This document shows, piece after piece, positions 38,849 to 47,653 of a stretch of 64,000 nucleotides of DNA. The stretch lies in the NCBI RefSeq assembly GCF_021202945.1, contig NZ_JAJOYR010000001.1, positions 372,001 through 436,000 on the forward strand, in the 5' to 3' direction. Source of the DNA: Stenotrophomonas sp. SY1. Lineage in GTDB: Bacteria; Pseudomonadota; Gammaproteobacteria; Xanthomonadales; Xanthomonadaceae. How positions within the stretch are numbered: the first letter of the stretch is position 1; every line of letters starts with the position of its first letter. The notes under the pieces were generated by a model. That model ran no database searches, was not told where the DNA came from, and saw nothing but the letters and a program-made list of their open reading frames with translations. A program made the translations under genes and the position numbers.

Positions 38849-40032
38849 GCTTTCCACGCTCCAAACATGGTCCACAGCGCCGCACGGCCGTGGTCTTCTC
38901 CGCTCTCGCTGGCCACCGGGAAGATGTCCCGGTCCACCACGCCGCGTACCTTGGTTTCGAAATAGCGGTCGGCATCAAAGCCGGCCGCAGCCATCATCTG
39001 GCGCAGGTCGTATTCGTGCATCACGCTCCAGAACGGCTCGTTGTTGTTGTACGCATCCCAGTCACGGATGAACTGTTCGTACGGGTCCATGCCGTGGTAC
39101 TGCGGCTGCTCCAGGTGCGCGGTGAGGCCACCCGGCGCGAGCAGGCGGTTGATCTCGCGCAGCTTGCGCGGCATCGCCGTGGACGAGCTCTCGTGCCAGA
39201 ACATGGCCGTGGTGATCAGGTCGAAGTGGCCATCCGGGTACTCCAGCGCTTCGCCGTTGGCCTGCTGGAAGGCGATGTTGTTCACGCCAAGTGCGCGGGC
39301 ACGGGCGTGCGCATAGCGCAGCATCGGTGCGGCCACGTCGATGGCGATCACTTCCGCATCGGGGAATGCCTGCGCCAGCGGCACGATGTTGTGGCCGACG
39401 GTGCAGCCGATATCCAGGATGCGGCGGGGTTTGAACTGGGGGTGTTGTTCCTTCAGCCATTGCGCCAGCGCCTGGCCGCCACCGTCGTTGTAACGGCCGA
39501 GCATGCCGCCGGTGGTGGCGAAGATGCCGCAGTCGTAGTTGGTCGCCGCCGACACGTCATCGGCCAGCAGTTCGGTGTGATAGCCGCCGGGCATGCAGTG
39601 GATGTCCACCGCGCTGGAGTAGCGCGGCACCTTGACCGAGGCATCCAGGCGCAGGCCATCGTCGCCTGCATTGAGTGCGCGGGTCTTTTCGATCAGCGCA
39701 TCGACCTGCTTTAGCACCAGCCCGCGACCGGCCTGCTGACGCATCTCCATGCTGCTGCGGCGCAGGGCGCTCCAGGTCTGGTAGATGCCGTCGGCCGCCA
39801 TGGCCTTGCGCACTTCATGCCGGGTTTCCGGGGCGCGGCCCTTTTCCTTCTCGAACGCCGGCTTCACCCGGCGCTCGTAGGCCACCTTGACCTTGGGGCT
39901 GAGCTGGGTGGCCAGGTAGCCGTTGAGGTTGGCCAGGAAGTCGAAGCGTGCGGTGTCGTCGTGCGTGCTTTCGGGAAAGACCGCGTGGCGGCCGACGTGC
40001 TGCCAACTAGGCGGCAGAGGGTGCTGGCTCAT
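38845..40032 (-). CDS. SAM-dependent methyltransferase (class I)
   Basis: A protein of 395 residues. An N-terminal helical region of about 190 residues has no family I recognise. It is followed by a Rossmann-type methyltransferase domain with motif I ILDIGCTVGHNIVPLAQ, the acidic motif II EVIAIDVAAPMLRYA, and FDLITTAMFWHE with LREINRLLAPGG. The N-terminal region may be a substrate-specific cap. It is the first gene of the leftward arm, divergent from the DUF1838-like gene; GGAG precedes the ATG. Acceptor unknown. Confidence 0.87.
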   Translation of the reverse strand: MSQHPLPPSWQHVGRHAVFPESTHDDTARFDFLANLNGYLATQLSPKVKVAYERRVKPAFEKEKGRAPETRHEVRKAMAADGIYQTWSALRRSSMEMRQQAGRGLVLKQVDALIEKTRALNAGDDGLRLDASVKVPRYSSAVDIHCMPGGYHTELLADDVSAATNYDCGIFATTGGMLGRYNDGGGQALAQWLKEQHPQFKPRRILDIGCTVGHNIVPLAQAFPDAEVIAIDVAAPMLRYAHARARALGVNNIAFQQANGEALEYPDGHFDLITTAMFWHESSSTAMPRKLREINRLLAPGGLTAHLEQPQYHGMDPYEQFIRDWDAYNNNEPFWSVMHEYDLRQMMAAAGFDADRYFETKVRGVVDRDIFPVASESGEDHGRAALWTMFGAWKA

Positions 40033-40455
40033 GGCGACTCCGGGCTCGGGGGTTAGGTTCTAAAGTTATATCTATATGTCATGTTGATCCGGACATGGTC
40101 AAGTGCCCCGATCAGACCTGTCTGTTGCTGCGACCGAAGCGGCCTGCGGTGTCATGGCGCCGACCCGAGCCTCTCAAATGTCCGGACAGCATGCTAGTGC
40201 TGCTTTCACATCCTGCGCAGCGAAATTTTTGTTGCGAAGCAGCATGTTGCGCATTGCGAGCGACGCATCCCGGGCACTGGATTTCACGCGGCCAGTGCGG
40301 CTGCGGGGTGCCGGATCCAGGTTCTATGAATGATTGGACATTCATGTACTAATGATATAGCTATATGTCATCTTCGCCGGGCCGGCAGCCATGTCGGTGG
40401 CGCATCGGGAAGGGGAAGCAGCAGCTTTCCAGGCCCATACAAACAGGGGGTTGTC
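40033..40455. promoter_or_regulatory. Divergent control region of the 36.5-50.8 kb cluster
   Basis: This 423-bp non-coding region is AT-richer than its surroundings at both ends. A 16-bp direct repeat, TATA(T/G)CTATATGTCAT, occurs at 40067-40082 and 40356-40371, one near each divergent start. GGACAT boxes sit next to each repeat (40091-40096 and 40336-40341), and a perfect TGTCCGGACA palindrome lies at 40179-40188. This layout suits one regulator controlling both arms. No regulator gene is encoded in the cluster. Confidence 0.55.
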
Positions 40456-41316
40456 GTGATCCGAATGTCATCGCTTTTACTGATTGCCGCAATTGCACTT
40501 TCGCCACAGGCAAACGCGCTGGATTTGCAGTCCGAACAGGGCAGCGTCGAAGCGATGGTCAAGCTGCGCTGCTCGCTGGACCCCAAGCAGGAAGAACTGC
40601 TGTGGTGGGCCGGCACGTTGTTCGCGCAGGAGCCGGGCAAGAAAGCCGCCCCGGTATTGGGCTTTGAGGGCTACAACATCTGCCGCGCCGAGAAGCAGGC
40701 CGACGGCGTGTGGCGCCTGTACACGCGTGAGCTGACGTTCTACCGCGACCTGAAGACCGGCAAGATCATCGACAGCTGGGACAACCCGCTCTCCGGCGAG
40801 CGCAACGAAGTCGTGCAGGTGGCCAACGATCCGGTCAACACCGTGATCAATGCACCGGGCCGTCCGCTGCACCTGCCGTGGGTGGAAGCCGGCGATCAGG
40901 TGATGCTGACCCTCAACATCCCGCTGGCCTATCCCAATCCGCTGCAGCCGGCCGAATTCCCGGCCGAATCCACCGGCCCGACCTACATGGGCTCGGAACA
41001 TTTCATGTTCTTCGCACCGCGCGCAGATCTGGAAAACCCGGCGCTCAAAAGCGTGCCGGTCACCTACGGCTGGACCCGCATCGGGCCGTGGCTGCCCTGG
41101 ATGAAGCTGGGCACCCGCCCGGGCAACCTGCTGTACGTGGCGCAAGGCAACAAGCGCGCCTCGGTCAGCGAACTGCCGGCCGACATCCAGGAACTGGTGC
41201 GTACCCGTTACCCGGAGTACGCCCGCGCACCTGAAACCTGGGTGCAACCCAACGTCACCAGCTGGAGCTACTACAAGCAGCTCAAGCAGGGCGCTGCGGA
41301 AAAACAGCAGGACTGA
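40456..41316 (+). CDS. Exported DUF1838-like protein
   Basis: A protein of 286 residues. It starts with a GTG (GGGGG upstream); an ATG at 40465 is the alternative. A signal peptide (MSSLLLIAAIALSPQANA) precedes a mature domain with YNICRAEKQADGVWRLYTRE, DSWDNPLSGE and SEHFMFFAPRADL, matching what I recall of DUF1838 proteins. Expected in the periplasm. First gene of the rightward arm, 90 bp before the TonB receptor. Function of the family unknown. Confidence 0.75.
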   Translation: MIRMSSLLLIAAIALSPQANALDLQSEQGSVEAMVKLRCSLDPKQEELLWWAGTLFAQEPGKKAAPVLGFEGYNICRAEKQADGVWRLYTRELTFYRDLKTGKIIDSWDNPLSGERNEVVQVANDPVNTVINAPGRPLHLPWVEAGDQVMLTLNIPLAYPNPLQPAEFPAESTGPTYMGSEHFMFFAPRADLENPALKSVPVTYGWTRIGPWLPWMKLGTRPGNLLYVAQGNKRASVSELPADIQELVRTRYPEYARAPETWVQPNVTSWSYYKQLKQGAAEKQQD

Positions 41317-41406
41317 AGTACGGAAACACAGGACGGACCCCTCCCCCAAACGACGGCGCATCCATCCTCACATCTGTTCCGATCACACTTTCAAGTCGGG
41401 AATTTC

Positions 41407-43842
41407 ATGAAGAACATCAAGCCAGACCTGCTGTGCTCCGCCATCGCCATGGCGCTGCTGTTGTGCACGGGCAACGCCGCCGCACAGGACGCGGCCGCAG
41501 CGAGCGCAACGCCGGCAGCCAGCGACGAAACCGTATACAGCCTGGACCAGATCACCGTCACCGCGCGTGGCGTGGCCGAGCCGCTGCAGCAGATGCCGCT
41601 GCCGATCACCGCCATGTCCGAGCAGACCATCGAGAAGAAGGGCCTGGTCGATATCCGTGACATCGCCAACCTGACCCCGAGCTTCTCGTTCAAGTCCGGC
41701 TATGGCCGTGGCTTCGACCGCCCGGTGATCCGTGGCATGTCCAACATCCAGGGCGAGGCCAACGCCTCATTCTTCATCGACGGCATCTATGTCGAAGGTG
41801 ACGTCTCCAGCTACGGCCTGGAGAACATCCAGCGCGTGGAAGTGATCCGTGGCCCCCAGTCGGCAGCGTTCGGCCGCCGCACCTTCTCCGGCGCGATCAA
41901 CTTCATCACCAAGCGTCCGGGCAGCGACCGCGGTGGCAAGATCCGATTGGGCGCGGGCAATTACGGCCAGGAGGAGATGGGCCTGTTCTACTCCGGTGGC
42001 AACGAAGACGGCTCGTTCGGCTACGACTTCAGCCTCAACAAGCGCGGCAATGACGGCGTGTTCTTCAACCAGGCTTCCGGTGACAAGGACCTGGGCGGCA
42101 ATGAAACCACCAGCGTGATGGCTGCCGTGGCCTGGTCGCCCATCGATCAGCTCAACATCACCGCGCGGGTGATGCAGCAGAAGAGCCGCGATGAACATTT
42201 CCCGATTGCCCGCCTGGGCAGCGAGAACCTGAACTGCTACCTGCCCGAGTACACCGGTGCCAAGTATTTCGGCCTGTATCCGGTGCTGGATTCGCGCCGT
42301 CGCGGCTACTACTGCGGTGACCTGAAGGCACCGTCCGAGTACGCCATCAATACCAAGGAATTCGTGGCCGCCGGTTACTTCCCGGGCCGCAAGACCGACC
42401 TGCTGCGTACCAGCCTGGTGCTGGATTACCTGTTCGACAACGGTTGGAACTTCACTTCCACCTCGGCCTACAACGACAGCGAAACCTATTCGGCCAGCGA
42501 CCAGGACTACAGCGCCATCCGCGGTTACGGCGGTGCGTTCGAAAGCTTCGCCAACAGCGGAATCAAGAACTGGTCGCAGGACTTCCGCCTGAGCAGCGAC
42601 CAGAGCCTGCCGGTGTCGGGCATGGTCGGTGCGTACTACTACCAGCAGCAGGCGCAGCCGGGCTGGGGCGGCGACCTCACCGGCTTCACCATCGGCGGCA
42701 ACAAGGTGGTCACCACCATCCCCACCGACCCGGATGACAAGACCACCAACAAGGCCATCTACGGCCTGATCAACTGGCACATCACCGACAAGTGGACCAC
42801 CTCGCTGGAAGGCCGCTATGCGTGGGATGAGATCAGCAAGGGCGGCGTGGACACCCGCGTGCTGGGCACCACCACCTACACCCAGGCCTATGCGCTGAGC
42901 GAGACGTTCAAGAGCTTCACCCCGCGCTGGACGCTGAGCTACCAGGCCGCCGAGAACGTGAACCTGTACGGCCTGGTGTCCAAGGGCAACAAGCCCGGTG
43001 GCTTCAACACCGACGTGTACCGCGCCGACTTCCTGGAAGCCGAGCGTGACCTGCTGATCGCCCGTGGCCTTGAAACCTACGAGGAAGAAGAGGCCTGGAA
43101 CTACGAGCTGGGCATCAAGAGCGACTGGCTGGACGGCACCCTGCGCCTGAACGCCAACATCTACCAGATCGACTGGACCAACCAGCAGCTGACCGAAACC
43201 GGCCCGGTGATGCGCAAGAACGGGACCCTGTTCGCGACCAGCTACACCACCAACGTGGGCGAGTCGCGCATCCGCGGTTTCGAACTGGAAGGCCAGTGGG
43301 CATTCGCCCACGGTTGGGTGGCGTCGCTGGCGTACTCGTACACCGATGCGGAAATCCTGCACTTCCTCAGCCAGGACCAGGCCGATCTGTTCTCCGATGC
43401 CAAGGCGCCGACCCTGGCCGACCCGGCAGCCGATGCCGCCGGCTACACGCTGCCGCGCGTGCCCAAGAACAAGGCCACGCTGGGCCTGATGTACGACGGC
43501 GCGCTGGGCAATGGTTGGGAGTACACGCTCAACATGGACACCACCTACGAAGGCCGTCGCTACGTGCAGGTGGACAACCTGGCGAGCCTGGCACCGTCCA
43601 CCCGCACCAACTTCCGTTTCAGCCTGCGTCCGACCGAGCAGTGGCAGGTGTCGGCGTACGTGAACAACGCCTTCAACGACCGCACCCCTGAAGACGCACA
43701 GCGCACCATCAATCCGGACGCCTACATCGCGATTCCGGCGGTGCCGCCGTTGACCGGCCTGGCGGTGAGCAACCTGCGTGACTTTGGCGTCACGCCGTCG
43801 CTGCCGCGCATGTATGGCGTGGAAGTCAGCTACAAGTTCTAA
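41407..43842 (+). CDS. TonB-dependent outer-membrane receptor
   Basis: A protein of 811 residues. Signal peptide (LLCTGNAAAQDA), TonB-box-like TVYSLDQITVTARG, then a plug domain with RPVIRGMSNIQGEANASFFI and VEVIRGPQSAAFGRRTF, then a long beta-barrel ending in the outer-membrane signature (VEVSYKF). No Fur box is seen upstream, so the ligand is probably not a siderophore. With the downstream catabolic genes it more likely imports the pathway substrate. Followed by two hairpins at 43856-43882 and 43920-43946, which may reduce downstream expression. Confidence 0.92.
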   Translation: MKNIKPDLLCSAIAMALLLCTGNAAAQDAAAASATPAASDETVYSLDQITVTARGVAEPLQQMPLPITAMSEQTIEKKGLVDIRDIANLTPSFSFKSGYGRGFDRPVIRGMSNIQGEANASFFIDGIYVEGDVSSYGLENIQRVEVIRGPQSAAFGRRTFSGAINFITKRPGSDRGGKIRLGAGNYGQEEMGLFYSGGNEDGSFGYDFSLNKRGNDGVFFNQASGDKDLGGNETTSVMAAVAWSPIDQLNITARVMQQKSRDEHFPIARLGSENLNCYLPEYTGAKYFGLYPVLDSRRRGYYCGDLKAPSEYAINTKEFVAAGYFPGRKTDLLRTSLVLDYLFDNGWNFTSTSAYNDSETYSASDQDYSAIRGYGGAFESFANSGIKNWSQDFRLSSDQSLPVSGMVGAYYYQQQAQPGWGGDLTGFTIGGNKVVTTIPTDPDDKTTNKAIYGLINWHITDKWTTSLEGRYAWDEISKGGVDTRVLGTTTYTQAYALSETFKSFTPRWTLSYQAAENVNLYGLVSKGNKPGGFNTDVYRADFLEAERDLLIARGLETYEEEEAWNYELGIKSDWLDGTLRLNANIYQIDWTNQQLTETGPVMRKNGTLFATSYTTNVGESRIRGFELEGQWAFAHGWVASLAYSYTDAEILHFLSQDQADLFSDAKAPTLADPAADAAGYTLPRVPKNKATLGLMYDGALGNGWEYTLNMDTTYEGRRYVQVDNLASLAPSTRTNFRFSLRPTEQWQVSAYVNNAFNDRTPEDAQRTINPDAYIAIPAVPPLTGLAVSNLRDFGVTPSLPRMYGVEVSYKF

Positions 43843-43855
43843 GGAAAAACGTGGA

Positions 43856-43946
43856 CCGGAACGGCGCGCTGCGGCGTTCCGGTTCGCGGCGGACGAGGCT
43901 GACGCAGGTGGTTTCGGAGCGTCATTCCCCCAGTGAGGGAATGACG
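43856..43946 (+). terminator. Two hairpins after the TonB receptor (possible attenuators)
   Basis: The stem CCGGAACG/CGTTCCGG (43856-43882) is followed by the 10-bp stem CGTCATTCCC/GGGAATGACG with a 7-nt loop (43920-43946). Neither has a clear T-tract. They may stabilise the receptor mRNA or partly terminate before the amine oxidase. Confidence 0.5.
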
Positions 43947-44003
43947 ACATTCAGAACAACGGCAACAGAAATGCCCTTTGCAGGGCAGTGAACGGACACA
44001 AGC

Positions 44004-45404
44004 ATGCAACGACGCCATTTCATCCAAGGACTTTCCGGCATGGCCGCGCTGTCGCTGGTTCCCGGCGTGGTGCGTGCGGGCGTGCCCGCCAGTGACGTGA
44101 TCGTGGTTGGCGCCGGCCTGGCCGGTCTGGCCGCTGCACACGCGCTGGAAGCGGCGGGCGCCAAGGTCACCGTGCTGGAAGCCAACCCGCGCGTGGGTGG
44201 CCGCCTGCAGACCGTGGAGCGCAACGGCCTGCGCTTTGAAATCGGCGGCGTGGAAGTAGGCACCGGCTACGCGCGCGTGCATGCCCACGCCCAGCGCGTG
44301 GGTGTCGGCATCGTGCCGCCGTCGGCCGCCCTGCCCACCGCTGCCGGCCTGGGGCTGGTGCTGGGCGATGCGCTGGTACCGGCACCGCAATGGGGGCAAA
44401 GCCCGCTCAATACGCTGCAGGGCCGCGAACATGGCCTGCTGCCGCCGATGCTGCTGTCCACCGCGATCGGTGAACTGGGCCTGCCGGCGGTGGACAGCTG
44501 GCGCGACCCGGCCAATCTCAATCTCGATATCCCGCTGTCCGAACTGATCGCCGGCAAGGGCTGGTCAGCGCAGGCGTTGCAGTGGATGGATATCGGCAAC
44601 AGTTTTTCCTCGCTGCAGACCATCAGCGCGCTGGACGCATTGCGCCGCGATGCGCTGCGGCGGTTCGGCTCACGCGGCACCGGTTGGGTGCAGGGCGGCA
44701 GCCAGGCATTGCCGGAAGGCATGGCCGCCTCGCTGGCGCAGCCGCCGCTGCTGGGCGCGCAGGTGGTGCGGGTGGAATCCAGCGGCCGTGGCGTGCAGGT
44801 CCGCTGCGCCGATGGTCGCCGCTTCCGCGCCGCGCACCTGGTGCTGGCCCTGCCCAGCGGCCCGCTCAGTCGCATCGCCATCGATCCGGCACCGCCGGCC
44901 GAACAGCGCGCCGTCTGGTCGGCGCGTCGTTCCAACGCGGTCACCACCGTTCACCTGCATCCCACTCGCAAGTTCTGGGAAGAGGATGGCCAGCCGCTGT
45001 CGTTGTGGGGGGATGGCGCGTTGCAGCGCGTGTTCGCGGTGCCAGGCGGGGACGGGGAGATCAACCGCTTGATTGTCTGGCTCAACGGCGCCAGGGCGCA
45101 GCAGGCCGACCAGCTCGACCGCAACGCCCGCTTTGCCTGGGTCATCGATGCCATGGAGCGCCTGCGCCCGGCATCCAAGGGCGCGCTGCAGCCGCTGGAA
45201 ACCCGCAGCTGGGGCAATGATCCGCTGGCCGACGGTGCCTTTTCGGAAATTGCGCCGGGCCGGTTCGCGCAGACCCTGCGCTGGAACAACACCCCGTTCG
45301 GGCGGATTCACTTCGCCGGTGAGCAGACCGAACTGCATGTGCCGGGCATGGAAGCGGCCGTCAGCTCGGGCGAGCGTGCGGCTGCAGCAATTCTTTCGGC
45401 CTGA
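44004..45404 (+). CDS. Tat-exported flavin amine oxidase
   Basis: A protein of 466 residues. A twin-arginine signal (QRRHFIQGLSGMAALSLVPG) is followed at once by the FAD dinucleotide fold DVIVVGAGLAGLAAAHALE and the EANPRVGGR motif of the monoamine-oxidase family. The C-terminal FAD contact reads IHFAGEQTELHVPGMEAAVSSG. It should oxidise an amine (or a related C-H bond) outside the cytoplasm after export in folded, FAD-loaded form. No DUF or enzyme fusion. The acyl-CoA dehydrogenase follows after 56 bp. Confidence 0.88.
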   Translation: MQRRHFIQGLSGMAALSLVPGVVRAGVPASDVIVVGAGLAGLAAAHALEAAGAKVTVLEANPRVGGRLQTVERNGLRFEIGGVEVGTGYARVHAHAQRVGVGIVPPSAALPTAAGLGLVLGDALVPAPQWGQSPLNTLQGREHGLLPPMLLSTAIGELGLPAVDSWRDPANLNLDIPLSELIAGKGWSAQALQWMDIGNSFSSLQTISALDALRRDALRRFGSRGTGWVQGGSQALPEGMAASLAQPPLLGAQVVRVESSGRGVQVRCADGRRFRAAHLVLALPSGPLSRIAIDPAPPAEQRAVWSARRSNAVTTVHLHPTRKFWEEDGQPLSLWGDGALQRVFAVPGGDGEINRLIVWLNGARAQQADQLDRNARFAWVIDAMERLRPASKGALQPLETRSWGNDPLADGAFSEIAPGRFAQTLRWNNTPFGRIHFAGEQTELHVPGMEAAVSSGERAAAAILSA

Positions 45405-45460
45405 TTGAACTACCTTATCCCCTACCTTCCCGGGCGCGGACGCGCCTTCCAGAGACAGTA

Positions 45461-46633
45461 ATGAGCCTGAAGACACTGAACCCCTACGATTTGTTCGACG
45501 TGCGTTCGCTGCTGAGCGAGGAAGAACGCGCTGTACAGGATTCCGTCGCCCGTTTCACCGATGAACGCGTGCTGCCGATCATCGGCGATTGCTTCGACCA
45601 GGGCCGCTTCCCGACCGAGCTGATCCCCGAGATCGCCGACATGGGCCTGCTGGGCTGCTCGCTGCCGGAACAGTACGGCGGCGCCGGCCTGAACGGTGTC
45701 AGCTACGGCCTGATCTGCCAGGAGCTGGAGCGCGGCGATTCGGGTATCCGCAGCTTCGTCTCGGTGCAGAGCTCGCTGTGCATGTACCCCATCTATGCCT
45801 ACGGTTCGGAAGAGCAGCGCATGCGCTGGCTGCCGGACATGGCACGCGGCAAGGTCATAGGTTGTTTTGGCCTGACCGAAGCACACGGTGGTTCCGATCC
45901 GGCCGCGATGAAGACCCGCGCGGTGAAGGACGGTGGTGACTGGGTCATCAACGGTTCCAAGATGTGGATCACCAACGGCTCGGTGGCCGACATCGCCATC
46001 GTCTGGGCCAACACCGATGAAGGCGTACAGGGCTTCGTCATCGAGAAGGGCACCCCGGGTTTCACCACCCAGGAAATCAAGCACAAGATGAGCCTGCGTG
46101 CCTCGGTCACCGGCGCACTGTTCTTCGACAACGTGCGCGTGCCCGATGCCAACCGCCTGCCCAACGTGAAGGGCCTGAAGGGTCCGTTGGGCTGCCTGAC
46201 CCAGGCCCGCTACGGCATCACCTGGGGCCCCATCGGCGCGGCCATCGCCTGCCTGGACGAAGTGCTGGCTTACACCAAGGAACGCATCCTGTTCGGCCGC
46301 CCGGTCGCGGCCACGCAGAGCGCGCAGATCAAGATGGCCGACATGGCCCGCCGCATCACCGCCGGCCAGTTGCTGGTGTTGCAGCTCGGTCGCCTGAAGG
46401 ATGCCGGCGTGATGCAGCCGCAGCAGGTGTCGCTGGCCAAGTGGAACAACTGCCGCCTGGCCATCGATATCGCGCGCGAATGCCGTGACCTGCTCGGCGG
46501 TGCCGGCATCACCACCGAGCATGGCGCGATCCGTCACGCGCTGAACCTGGAATCGGTCATCACCTATGAAGGCACCGAGACCGTGCACCAGTTGGTGATC
46601 GGCCGCGAGCTGACCGGCATCAACGCGTTCTGA
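45461..46633 (+). CDS. Acyl-CoA dehydrogenase (glutaryl-CoA dehydrogenase-like)
   Basis: A protein of 390 residues. Landmarks are CFGLTEAHGGSDPAAMKT (flavin and substrate binding), SKMWITNGSVADIAIVWA, and the catalytic base E370 in YEGTETVHQLVIGRELTG, the glutaryl-CoA dehydrogenase subgroup pattern. It oxidises an acyl-CoA to the enoyl-CoA, in this subgroup sometimes with decarboxylation. Cytoplasmic FAD enzyme. No CoA ligase or thiolase lies in the cluster, so its CoA substrate must be made elsewhere. Linked to the next gene by a 3-bp gap. Confidence 0.9.
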   Translation: MSLKTLNPYDLFDVRSLLSEEERAVQDSVARFTDERVLPIIGDCFDQGRFPTELIPEIADMGLLGCSLPEQYGGAGLNGVSYGLICQELERGDSGIRSFVSVQSSLCMYPIYAYGSEEQRMRWLPDMARGKVIGCFGLTEAHGGSDPAAMKTRAVKDGGDWVINGSKMWITNGSVADIAIVWANTDEGVQGFVIEKGTPGFTTQEIKHKMSLRASVTGALFFDNVRVPDANRLPNVKGLKGPLGCLTQARYGITWGPIGAAIACLDEVLAYTKERILFGRPVAATQSAQIKMADMARRITAGQLLVLQLGRLKDAGVMQPQQVSLAKWNNCRLAIDIARECRDLLGGAGITTEHGAIRHALNLESVITYEGTETVHQLVIGRELTGINAF

Positions 46634-46636
46634 TCG

Positions 46637-47653
46637 ATGGACGGCTTGCACACCACCATGCAGGCCGTCTGCCTGCGGCAGGTTCCGCAAGGGATGCCGC
46701 AGGAGCAGGATTTCGAACTGCTGCAACGGCCTACACCGGTAACCGGTGATGGCCAGTTGAAGGTGCGGGTGCAGTGGTTGTCGCTGGACCCGTTCCTGCG
46801 CGCGCAGCTGGGTGGCCGTTATGCGGTGCCGTGCCCGCCGCTGGGCAGCATCGTGCCGGGCTACGGCATCGGCACCGTGCTGGAAGACCGCAGTGGCCGC
46901 TTCGCCGTGGGCGAGGTGGTCAGCGGCATGACTGGCTGGGCCGAACACGCCGTGCTCGATGCGGGCAGCGTGTCGCGCGTGGATACCACGCAGGCGCCGC
47001 CCAGCACCGCGGTTGGTGTACTGGGCATTCCCGGGCTGACCGCATGGGCCGGCGTACGCCACATTCTTGAACCCCAGGCCGGTCAAACCATTCTTGTTTC
47101 GACCGCTGCCGGTGCCGTGGGCAGCGTGGTCGGGCAGCTGTGCAAGGCTGCCGGTTGCCGCGTGGTCGGCATTGCCGGCAGCGCCGAAAAATGCGCCATC
47201 GTCACCGATGAGTTCGGCTTCGATGCCTGCGTGAATTACCGCGCTGCCGACTTCCCGCAGGCGCTGCATGCAGCCTGCCCGGAGGGTATCGATGGTTACT
47301 TCGACAACGTCGGCGGCGCTGTGCTGGAAGCGGCGCTGTCACTGCTGCGCCTGCACGCCCGCGTGGTGCTGTGCGGCCTGAGTGATCAATACAACCGCGC
47401 CGAGCGTCCCGCCGGCCCCAACCTCGGACCGGTGATTGGCGCGCGTGCGCGCCTGCAGGGGCTGGTGGTGTACGACCACCTGCATGAATTCGAACGTTGC
47501 CGCAGCGAACTGGCCGCGATGATCGCCGCCGGCACCCTGCGTTATCGCGAACACATCCATGACGGCCTGGCCAGCGCGCCGGCCGGCTTCATCGGTCTGC
47601 TCAACGGCGACAACCTGGGCAAGGCGCTGGTACGGCTTCAAGGAAACGCATGA
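46637..47653 (+). CDS. NADP-dependent medium-chain reductase (CurA-like)
   Basis: A protein of 338 residues. Zinc-free MDR fold: LSLDPFLRAQLGG, VSGMTGWAEHAV, a nucleotide-binding loop STAAGAVGSVVGQLCKAAG, then GYFDNVGGAVLEAAL and GLVVYDHLHEFE. These motifs are typical of the CurA, leukotriene B4 dehydrogenase and 2-alkenal reductase group that reduces enone double bonds with NADPH. ATG 46637 is used; ATG 46658 is a possible later start. Its last 4 bp overlap the next gene. Confidence 0.88.
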   Translation: MDGLHTTMQAVCLRQVPQGMPQEQDFELLQRPTPVTGDGQLKVRVQWLSLDPFLRAQLGGRYAVPCPPLGSIVPGYGIGTVLEDRSGRFAVGEVVSGMTGWAEHAVLDAGSVSRVDTTQAPPSTAVGVLGIPGLTAWAGVRHILEPQAGQTILVSTAAGAVGSVVGQLCKAAGCRVVGIAGSAEKCAIVTDEFGFDACVNYRAADFPQALHAACPEGIDGYFDNVGGAVLEAALSLLRLHARVVLCGLSDQYNRAERPAGPNLGPVIGARARLQGLVVYDHLHEFERCRSELAAMIAAGTLRYREHIHDGLASAPAGFIGLLNGDNLGKALVRLQGNA

